A stretch of 64,000 bases of DNA. Origin: Mastigamoeba balamuthi (taxonomy: Eukaryota > Evosea > Mastigamoebida > Mastigamoebidae). Position 1 is the first letter of the stretch; each line of letters starts with the position of its first letter. The stretch is from assembly GCA_902651635.1 (NCBI GenBank), contig CACRSC010000134.1:480128-544127 (forward strand), written 5' to 3'. Below, piece after piece: positions 10,750 through 21,483 of this stretch. Made by a program: the position numbers and the translations under genes. The notes beneath the pieces are model-generated. The model made no database searches. It worked only from the letters and a program-made list of their open reading frames with translations, and was not told the DNA's origin.

Positions 10750-13700
10750 ATGACCAAGGCACGTGCCTGCCCTGAGCGCAGCCTACCTCGAGCCGTGAGG
10801 GCCCTCTTCCAGCGCGTGGTCACGCTGCAGAAGGTGCGCACTCGACCTCGGCGCGCTGAGTCTCAACCCCGCCACACCAGTTCCTCGCGGAGCGGACAGC
10901 CGTTGACGTGCTGCGCCCAGACGACCCTCCTTCCTACCGCACACTCCTTCGCAACAGTGCTCGCCGCGCACTCGCCGAGACTCGTCGTTATTGTGAAAGC
11001 CCGTCTGATAACCGGGCCCGTTGCACTGCAGCTCTGGTTGGGAGCGTTGCCGCTGCTCAGCCCAAGGGGCGCGCCGAGTTCCCTGCAGTCTCGGAGGCCA
11101 CGTGCACCATGCGGGATGTCGTCGCGAGGGTCGTCCTCCACGCGTGGCGGTCTGCAACCGCTGCCGCCTCTGGCAAGACCCGCGGCCAGCGCCGCCGAGT
11201 GCAGCACACTCTCTGCCTCGGCCTCACGTCTGTGCGCCCACTACCGCTGTCTGCTGCTGCTGTCTCTGTCCCCTGCACCTGCTGATGGGGAGACACGGGC
11301 ACAGGAGAGTGCGTGTGGGGCGGGGATGTCGGAGGCGTCAATGAGGTTCCCGAACACGCTGCACAACTTGCTCATCGGGCCCGATTGGGAGCTGCTGCTG
11401 AGCCGCGTCGGCGACCCGGTTCGCCCGTGCGCCTGATCCATTGTCCTCTGACGGGGACGCACTGCAGGTCATGGTGCACGTGCTGCTGCACGAGTTTGTG
11501 TTCTGTCCGCTGCCGAGGGGCTGCTTCCTCCAAGGTGTGCCTCGCCCACTGCCCTCCGAGTGGCTAACTTGCTCGACTGCAGTGAGCGGGCCGCCGGTAG
11601 CCTCGCTGGTGAGCGCGACGAGGCAGCAAGGGGCCCGCGCAGAGGTCGCAGCCTGCCTGCTCAGACGCATGATACCCAGGTCGAGGGCCTTGTTCGCTCC
11701 CGATCGTGCGCGCGGCCCGCTATTCAGGTTCCGTGAAGCGTCGAAGCGGGGCGCAAGGCGTCTCCTCCTCGACATCTTCTGGTCCCCCACCCACCGCTCC
11801 GTCCCACCGCTGAAGAGGGTACTCCTGTGTGTCCTCCCCCGATCCTGAAGTCCAAGCTATCGTCGAGCAGAAAAGGATGTTCCAGAGGCCGCACCTGCCC
11901 AAGACCTTGCAGAGACTGGTCCCTGTCGCGCAGCAGCTACTCAGCAGACACCTCAAGACAAGGTATACGCTCGGTTGCTACAATCTCTGCGATCGTTGAC
12001 ACATCTTTACGCAAGGTACGACGTGCTGTTCAACGTATGCTGCCCAAAGAAGACGGGGGAGCACCCGTTCGCCCTGTACACCCAGCCCAACGAAGTGGTC
12101 CGCTTCCTGTGGCTATGCGTCAAGCGCGTTGTGCCCCCGTTTCTTCTGGGCAGTCGTAGCAACCGGGTAGTCCTGAGAGAAGGTTCACATTGTTTTTCTG
12201 CTGTATGTCGCGCAGTCCCGCTGAGCTGACCGAGCGCAGGCGTGAAACGTCTGGTGGAGCTGCGCAGGAAGGAGCAGATGAGCCTCGCGCAGGCGGTAAG
12301 CCGACTCAGGCTGAGCAGGTTCCTGTGGCTGACGCCAACGGGAACGAGGCGCAAAGACATCAAGAGACCGCGCGTCCAGATGCCGTTCAAGAGGCGCGAG
12401 GAGCTCTCGAACCTCTGGGTCTTGTGGCTCATGTGCCAGTTCGTCGTCCCTCTCATCAGGCGCTGGCTGTACTGCACTGACACGGCAGTGCACCACAACC
12501 GGATGTTCTACTACCGCAAGGACATCTGGCGACTTGCCAAGCGCGCTGCGGCAGATGCACTTGTGCGTGGGACTCCACTCATGGCGATGTGCGGGAAGCC
12601 AGCGGAGGCGGGGCAAACTGTGGCGAAGCTGAGGTTGCTGCCAAAGCTGGGAGGCAGTGCCAGGCCCATCACGAACATGAGCAGCGGCGGGCCCGCGTCG
12701 ACAAATGCGTCTCTGCGCAATGTGCTCGCAGTCCTGTCGTTCGAGCGTGACAGCCACATGGGAGTCTTCAAGAACTGCCTGTTCTCCCTCAAGAGCCTCT
12801 ACCCCAAGCTCCTCCCCTTCATCCTGGTCGCCATTTCCCTCGATTGTGTTCCCTCCCGTACTCAACTATTGCACAGAAGAACAAGAGCGACATCGTGTCA
12901 GGGAAGTCCAAGCTCTTCTACGCCGCCTGCGACGTCAGCAGGAGCTACGACACACTGGACCAGTCGATGATGCTGAGGCTCGTCGAGGACTTGCTCGAAC
13001 GAGGCGACTACGTCGTGCAAAGGTTCTCGTCCACAGGCAGCCGCGGGTCTGTGTTCCAGCGGAGGATAGCGTTCCCCCTGGACCACTACCCGCAGTTCCA
13101 CGAGCAGGCGCTCGCATTCGCGCGCAGGACCCGAGGAGTGGTCTTCTCGGACGCCGTCATGTACTCGCTAGAGAGAAGAACGTCTCTCCTGAGGGCTCTG
13201 GCAGCGCACATCTGCGAGACGTTTGTCCAGGTATGCTAGGAATCTGTTGGTAGCATGAGCGAGTGACAACATTTAGGACGGATCGAGGTACCTGAAGCAG
13301 GTCAAGGGCATCTCCCAAGGCTCTTGCCTTAGCGCGTTGTTGTGCAGCCTTGTTTACGGCTCTCTGGAGACCAAGTACTTCCCCGTGGATGATGCGGAGC
13401 TCCTGTGTATGGCATTTACGTCCCGTGCACGATGTTAACTGAATCTCACAGCAACGCTCGTGCACTTCATCGATGACTTCTTGTTCCTCTCGATCGACGA
13501 GGGTGCTGTGGGCAGATTTCTAGAGGGGTCGCACTCGATCGGGCCGGACCAGGGCATGGAGATGAACCAGAAGAAAACCAAGACAAACTTCTCGCACCTG
13601 CCATTTGCCCCCACCGAGAGCCTCGTTCACGACGGCCACGTCGTGGTGCCGTGGTGTGGATTCCTCTTCCGCACTGACACACTCGAGGTTCTATGCGACT

Positions 13701-14426
13701 ACTCGCGCTACTCGGGAACACGTGCGGGGCACTCGGAATCATCAAGTACGTACCCTCCTCACAAATCAGCCCCCAGACATTGCGGACTGGATGACGGTCG
13801 TGAGAAGCTCGAGGCCTGGCGAGGCGTTGCGGCAGGGCGTTCTTTCCGCGATTATCCTTAAGATGAACCCGATCCTGTTCGACTCGAGGATAAACTCAAG
13901 AGCGACCATCGTCACGAACCTCTACCAATGCGCGCTCATCGGAGCCATCAAGGCACTCTCGTCCGAACCCATGCTCATTCTCACGTGTCACGCTATGGCA
14001 GTTTTGCTTCCAGGTCTCTATCCTTCAGCACAAGGACGTCAGCTTCCTCTGCCGTGAGAACTCATTTCATTACCTTCCGCTTATTTACTGTGTTTCCAAG
14101 GCGTAATGCGGTGCTGCTGCAAGTCTGTCACGAGGAAGATGCGTTCGTACAAGACCGAGTTCAGGGCGAGCGGGTTCGAGTGTGACCTTTCAGGCCCCAC
14201 AGCCCGACTGTGTGTGCTGCCTGAATTACTGAATTTCATCTTACACATTATCAGGGTGTGTCTACACGGATTCCTGGAAGCAACGCGGATAAAGGAGGGA
14301 TTGGCATATAGGCGCATGCAAACGTGGATTGAGACGCAGTGCAGCAGTGCACATTCCTTCTGTGACTACCTAGGCAGCACCACAACCCCGAGCTCTCTCG
14401 CGATACTGCGAACAATTCGTTTCTAA
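10750..14426 (+). CDS. TERT: Telomerase reverse transcriptase, multi-exon
   Basis: Catalytic subunit of telomerase, which copies the telomerase RNA template onto chromosome ends. Phase-consistent exons are 10750-10833, 10881-11231, 11305-11418, 11468-11534, 11583-11818, 11886-11962, 12016-12182, 12240-12826, 12877-13230, 13277-13406 and 13452-13745, then about 13777 to the TGA before 14427 with joins less certain. In order I see: a TEN-like domain; the GQ motif (WELLLSRVGD, then VMVHVLLHEFVF); CP/QFP region (LKTRYDVLFNVCCP, FLLGSRSN); T motif; motif 1 (NRMFYYRKDIW); motif 2 (LRLLPKLGGSARPI); motif A (ACDVSRSYDTL) with its Asp; B' (GISQGSCLSALLC); C (HFIDDFLFL) with both Asp; D; E (VPWCGFLFRTDTLEV); and a CTE. 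All catalytic Asp are present and the length is about 1000 residues, so it looks functional. It converges on the BOR1-like gene. Confidence 0.92.
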
Positions 14427-14451
14427 TTGATTGTTGTGCAGACCTCGCACG

Positions 14452-16257
14452 TCACATTTGGAAGAGCTGGTCGTGTGTGATACCATGCGAAACCTCATCT
14501 GACTTCAGAATTTTCCCCGAGAGCTGCTGCTGTGAAATGCCCTCCTGGACCTCGTCGTCTTCTCGGGAAATCCCGCTTGTAGTTAGGTCAACGCCAGGGT
14601 CTAGCTCCTCCAGCACTTTACATTTGAATACACGTGGCAGAACCAACCAACGAAGGGGCACTAGGAGTACAATCGGAATGGGGAACGCGACACCCCCAAT
14701 TCCCCCAAACTCTGCCAGTGCCCATGTTCCCAGCACGACTGCCGCCTGCAGCGCAGTGAACATCAGCAGAGGCCTGTACGGCACCGTCCGTAGGCAGGCT
14801 GCATGCGGTTTATCAAACACTGCGAGACGTCGCTTGGGGTCTGTGAACAGAAAAACCAGGCGTTGCCACAGATGGAACGTAGGTAGTGGCTCCAGCGCCA
14901 GGAAGAGGAAGTACCCGTAGATGACGCCCTTGGGGACCAGGCGTATCGCCGGCATAGCGGCCACTGTGGCCCCGCAGAGGGCCGACTGTATGAAGTTCGA
15001 TACTCGCGTCTCGCAGACGATGAAGCCGCGGGGAACCTGAGGGTTGTCGTCCCCCTTTTTCCTGGAGAACGTCAGAGACCTCGTATGCATTGGCGACTGC
15101 GGGATGACGCCGTTTGTCGGCGGGAGGCCACAGAGGCCCAGAACGGCCACCAACACGCCACAGAGCGCGAGATCCCAATGAAAGGCGCCAGGCTTACGCA
15201 GACCATGCTCGGAGCAGAGAGACATGCGCGAGCTCACGTTGTGGTCGAAGAAGATGAGGGCAGCCACGATCGCCCCGGGCACAATCGCCGCAGCGATCAT
15301 CGACCCCGGCACCTCTGCCATCGCTCGCGCGGGCACCGCGTAGGACAGAGCGGCTGCAGCGTTGGGAGCGTGGACGCGGCGCGGCACTCGGTCGCCATCG
15401 ACAGCGAAGGACAACGCAGTCCAGGCGACAACGAGCACAGGTACGCCGTAGTCCGCCCAGAGAGACCGGGCCCAGGCGGTGCCGCAGCGCCAGCCGCGAG
15501 CCCTGACTGCCCAGAGCGACGAGAGGGCCAAGCCGAGCGCCAGAACCAGCTGCCAGAGCCCATTGACGGTATGCCATGGCCGCTGCTGTTGCGGCTCTAG
15601 GGTGAACTCGGAGATGAGCCCGCGGACAGCCACAGAGAAGAAGAGCGCAGAGATGAGGCCGCCGAACGACTCGTTGACGAAGCGCGTGAGCAGTCGCACG
15701 GCGCTGCACGCGTTGAGGGCGGCCAGTGCCAGCAGGGCGAGGGCGCACCACACGCAGGCCCACGCGCAGAACGCGAGGTAGAGGGCCCCGTGACCGAGCT
15801 GCCCTCTGCGCTCGCTGAAGTCGTGCAGGAAGCCCCAGATCAGCACGATGGGCTCGGCGACGCCGACGACGAGCAGGGGCTGGCCGCCCACGACGGCCTG
15901 CGCGGCCCCGGCGACGGCTGTCGAGAGCAGAACGTGGGCGGGGGTCAGGACGCCGTCGGTGTCTGTGGAGAGCTGCTGGCCAAAGGCGATGGCGGGGAGA
16001 ACCGACGCGAAGAAGATGTAGACCGAGGGAGCGAGGATGCGGGGGCCGAAGGCAAGGCCACTGGTCCAATCGTCGAGATAGTGCGGCAGACGGCTACCCA
16101 GATCAGTGCGCAGGCCCCAACGGGTAGCAGAGCGGCCCCGAGGCTGAGAACCCGAATCCTCGGGGGCCGGGGGAGGGCCCTCGCCTGGCGAGACGGGCGG
16201 GAGGGGCAGAGAGGAGGCAGAGGCCGCAGAGGAGCCCATGACGCAAATTGAGAACAA
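14452..16257 (-). CDS. BOR1/SLC4-type anion (borate/bicarbonate) transporter
   Basis: A single-exon, 601-residue multi-pass membrane protein (595 if the second Met at 16239 is used). The transport core matches plant/fungal BOR1 and the SLC4 family: LAPSVYIFFASVLPAIAFG and QLSTDTDG at about residues 75-105, then VVGGQPLLVVGVAEP (the conserved substrate-site stretch), and RVSNFIQSAL after the cytosolic loop near residue 390. About 12-14 hydrophobic segments are visible. The long N-terminal cytosolic domain of animal SLC4 proteins is absent, as in BOR1, and the N-terminus is Pro/Ser-rich instead. The tail is hydrophilic with the partly repeated ISREDDEVQEGIS and LKSDEVSHGIT. Transport of borate versus bicarbonate cannot be told from sequence. 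Its stop lies about 25 bp from the TERT stop. Confidence 0.88.
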   Translation of the reverse strand: MFSICVMGSSAASASSLPLPPVSPGEGPPPAPEDSGSQPRGRSATRWGLRTDLGSRLPHYLDDWTSGLAFGPRILAPSVYIFFASVLPAIAFGQQLSTDTDGVLTPAHVLLSTAVAGAAQAVVGGQPLLVVGVAEPIVLIWGFLHDFSERRGQLGHGALYLAFCAWACVWCALALLALAALNACSAVRLLTRFVNESFGGLISALFFSVAVRGLISEFTLEPQQQRPWHTVNGLWQLVLALGLALSSLWAVRARGWRCGTAWARSLWADYGVPVLVVAWTALSFAVDGDRVPRRVHAPNAAAALSYAVPARAMAEVPGSMIAAAIVPGAIVAALIFFDHNVSSRMSLCSEHGLRKPGAFHWDLALCGVLVAVLGLCGLPPTNGVIPQSPMHTRSLTFSRKKGDDNPQVPRGFIVCETRVSNFIQSALCGATVAAMPAIRLVPKGVIYGYFLFLALEPLPTFHLWQRLVFLFTDPKRRLAVFDKPHAACLRTVPYRPLLMFTALQAAVVLGTWALAEFGGIGGVAFPIPIVLLVPLRWLVLPRVFKCKVLEELDPGVDLTTSGISREDDEVQEGISQQQLSGKILKSDEVSHGITHDQLFQM

Positions 16258-16275
16258 TCTCTGACACCAACACCA

Positions 16276-16285
16276 GGAAATATCT
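16276..16285 (-). promoter_or_regulatory. AGATATTTCC element upstream of BOR1-like gene
   Basis: AGATATTTCC on the minus strand lies about 20 nt upstream of the first ATG. The identical 10-mer occurs upstream of enolase. Its close position favours the downstream Met at 16239 if transcription starts near this element. Confidence 0.4.
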
Positions 16286-16410
16286 ATCTCAAATCAGTTA
16301 ACGCGCCTGATGTCCTCCGGATTCTGAAGAAAAATGGCACAGCCGGTTATTCTGGTGCCTACAAAGAGTGCAGATTACGCACTAATCGGCTCTGCGCTCG
16401 TGAACCGTTG

Positions 16411-19251
16411 TTACTCATCATCGGGCCCTGGAGAGTATCCGGAGCTGATCTGGAACTCACGTGTCATGAACTGCGGACGGCAGCTCAGGTTGGGACCGTA
16501 GAGGCTCATCAGTGCGTCTCGCCCCACGATGATAACCTTGGAGCCCTTAGGGAATTCGACGTTGCGCGTGACTTTGCGGCAGGCGATGATGACGAGTATC
16601 AGGTCGCTCTTCTGAAGGCCGACCCTTTCGAGCCACTCGCGGTTGCCGTCTGTCCACAGAGGTAAGAGTGTGCCATCAAAGGGAAGCTGGAGCAGAGCGC
16701 ACCAATCAGCTGCATGAGCTTCTGCCACTTGCTCAGGACCTCGTTTGTGTCGACAGACGTCACTGAGCCCTCAGCAGAGTACTTGATCTCCTCGAAGAGT
16801 GCGCAACAGCTGGATAGTGGCAGGGCCTTGTCACGGCAGCGAGGGAATCTCACGAGCAAGTCGGCCCTTGGTTGTGATTGTCAGCACAGAGGCAAGAAAG
16901 CAGAGTATAAATGTGTACCCCGGCGTGTTGCCTCCCCAGAGAAGGACGGGGACGTTGTCTGTATCCACATCTGGAGGGAAGCACTTGACCTGTGTATGGG
17001 TTACTCGAGTGTTCGTGTCTGGAGTTATTCCGCGTACCTGGCTAACGTCTTGGAAAGCTGCTGGTTCATCAATACAGTGCACCATAATGCGCTTGAGAGA
17101 CGAGTCTGAGAACTTTGCACCCGGGTACAACTCCCCGAGAGTGTGGTCCTCTCCAGCGCGCATTGCTGCACGCAGGGCCTCCCAGTTCGCATGGAACGTT
17201 TCCATACACTGCCAGTTCCAGTCCTCCTCGGCCTCCGTCATACGGTGGATCGCCTTCGCAATGCAGAGGTGGTACCGCTCAGGCGGGCGACCGATAGCCC
17301 TGCTGAGCACCGACTCCGCCCACACGCGCATGCGCAGAGGTGGGATCTCGGGGACTATTTCGGCGTCGGCACTGACTCGTGCGTCAGCAATCTGGCTCAC
17401 CGCATTGCAGAGCGCGCCGCTCCTGACAAGGCTTGCATACGTCCGCTGGGGTGTGGTGCAACTCGCGGGAACCGCCACATCCGTCAGGCTTACAGGCTTG
17501 CCGAGCACAGCGTTCCGGAGTGTCCAAGCGAGCGAGCCAAACGCGGACTTCTCGCGAGAAGGCGTAGGAGTCACAGTACTTCTTGAACAGGTGCTTGCGC
17601 TTGCACACGTCTGGAGACGCTCTCACGAGGTCGCACACGGCACTCAGCAGACCGAGGATCGTACGGAAGTGCCCTCCCGCCTCGGCCACGAGAGAGAGGA
17701 AGTCCTGCGTTCTGACGATCTCCTTCAACCTGCTCTCCTCCGCGTCTCTCAGCCGCAAGCTCTGCATCAGCAGGCCACCGGGTCTCTGGAAGAGCGCGAG
17801 CGTCGCCTCGAGCTGAGGGGACCAGAGAGGTATCCAGTCGAGTGGCGACCCAGAGAGACTCGTTCCAGACTCTGGGGTGACGAGGTCGAGCGTTGTTATG
17901 AACGCGTAGACGATGATGTCTTGGCGCCATCCAGCAGCATCGAGGCTGGAGACTACGATATTGGCGTTGCGGTTTCCTTGCGTGCCAGGATCGGGGATCC
18001 CGTCCGCGCGCACTATCTCGTCTGTGCAGATCAACAGAGAAACGGGGCGCGCGCGGTCCACCTCGTGCGACTGGGCGTGGTGCTGCGCGATAATCCCAAT
18101 GGCCCGCGAGATGTCACACTTGAAGTCAGACTCGAGAGCCCACGTGAGCAGCGGGCTCCACTGCAGTGCCTTGTGCTTGAACAAATACCTGTAAAACCTA
18201 AGGTCAGCACTCGGGAAAAGAGTGAGGCGAAACTCACGACAGGAGAAGGCGCAGGGCGCAGCCCGTGTTGAATGGGGTGCCGTTGGCCTCTGGTGGCAAC
18301 AGAGGTGTCGCCCCGTTGAAGGTCATCGCGAGCGGTACCCACGAGCTCACAGTCCTGCAGAACTCGTCCGTGAGCTCGGCCGACGCCGCGCGGGCAAGGT
18401 CGCGGAGTTTATCTGGGTCCATGGCGTTGAGCGAGGCGATGTAGTCGGCAGTGCGCGTCTTCCCTGTTCCCGGGGCGCCGCACGTCGCGGTTTGCACTGA
18501 ATGGAGCTTGTCACGCTGCGTGCCCCGCATGTGCACGGCGTCGTGCTTGGCTGCGAACGAGCGCAGAACCTGGCCGATAGTGCGCTCGCGCTCGATGAAG
18601 TCAAACACCTTCGCCGTGTCGAGCTCGCACCCCTCGTACCACTGCTTGCGCACGAGCCCAAAGACCCCTGCCATCCGCTCGTCACCCGCAGCCGCAAGCA
18701 GCGACCCGATTGGGTCCTTGGGGTCGAAGGAATATGCGTACTCTGCGAGACAGCGACCAGTACGGAACTGTAAGTGGGAACGCGTGCTTGGTAGCAGGAT
18801 GCAATACAATGGGCGCACCAGACGGCTTAACGTGCTCGCGGGCGACTTGGAGGAGGCGCTCGATGTCGCTTGATGTCCGGCACCCGAGCAGAACCCTCGT
18901 GGGCTCGCCCCCGCCGAGCAGCACACCCATCAGGTCGATCAGCTGGATCGCCTGCTTGTGCTCTGCGGCCTTCATGAGGCCTGCGAGTGCTGTGCGGGGC
19001 CTGAGAATGCATCAAATGGGGAGGGGTCAAAGGGTCAAAGGCACCGTCTTTCGCCCTCGCCCTGAGAGTGACGGGGTCCTCTTCCTCGGAATCGGGCGTC
19101 AGCGGGGCCGTGGCGGCACGCTTCAATGGAGGAGGTGTCGGCGGAGGCTCGGCGGCACGCTTCGCTGCTCCTGGGAGGTGACTCAGAAAAAGTGGAGAAG
19201 TGTCAATATACCGGCATCCGTGGTGAGGGCGTCCGCGGGCTCGCTGTCCAT
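16411..19251 (-). CDS. Large P-loop NTPase (crinkler/RHS-like), multi-exon
   Basis: A minus-strand gene of roughly 850 residues in several exons with very short introns (exact: 19171-19211, 41 nt; one of about 47 nt follows). I chose ATG 19251 (MDSEPADALTTDA), which splices in phase into a Pro/Lys-rich segment with AAKRAAEPPPTPPPLKRAA, a possible nuclear signal. The core has Walker A (CGAPGTGKT, coded near 18470) and a Walker B-like LLICTDEI near 18030. Between them lie PLAMTFNGATPLLPPE and NGTPFNTGCALRLLLS. The C-terminal third is unrecognised and ends with LILVIIACRK, VIIVGRDALMSLYG and a Pro/Asp tail. The layout resembles the P-loop ATPase module of crinkler or retrotransposon-hot-spot proteins, but that is inference. 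The internal exon joins near 17570 and 16840 are not resolved. Confidence 0.55.
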
Positions 19252-19581
19252 CGCGAGAAAATGCGCGCGACAGAAGTTGTGCCTGTTTGTATCCGACAAC
19301 TAACTTAAATCTGCAGATTCGCCGATACGAAAGAGCAAACCAGCGTGTCAGCCCTCCGCGCACGTGCAATTCTCACAAATGCACTTTCGCACGCACACTG
19401 TCTACCAGCGTGCACCGCACCACACCGGGCAGACAGCGCGGGCTCGAAAACGACCGGAGATCAAAGCGCACCGAGAGCCGCTCTCTTTGTTGGGCCAATC
19501 AGGGGTGGTGCTGCTGCTGTGCGCGGGTGGGGAGACCGGTCGAGCACCAAACGAGCAGAGTGTTGAGGGCGATCCGGGGCC
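19252..19581. other. Intergenic spacer between NTPase gene and enolase
   Basis: Holds the divergent-to-tandem spacing of the NTPase promoter and the enolase 3' end. No conserved motif or RNA gene is evident. Confidence 0.5.
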
Positions 19582-21344
<1,763 letters not shown>

Positions 21345-21350
21345 TTACAA

Positions 21351-21360
21351 GGAAATATCT
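21351..21360 (-). promoter_or_regulatory. AGATATTTCC element upstream of enolase
   Basis: The same 10-mer as upstream of the BOR1-like gene, here about 160 nt before the enolase ATG and followed by a CT/CA-rich leader. Confidence 0.4.
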
Positions 21361-21483
21361 AGAACATGAATAACAAGATTCCTCCATCGGCTGTCCATTC
21401 CCCGTGCAGTAATGCAGTGCTCGATGCTGGAGGTGGATGGACCCCTTACGCGACGGTTAGTCTTTATGCTCAGTTTATTTCAT

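Noticed and set aside
12240-13750. RT domain considered as another LINE or group II RT
   Set aside because: GQ, CP/QFP, T and WCGFLF motif E and the CTE are telomerase-specific, and the gene has spliceosomal introns.
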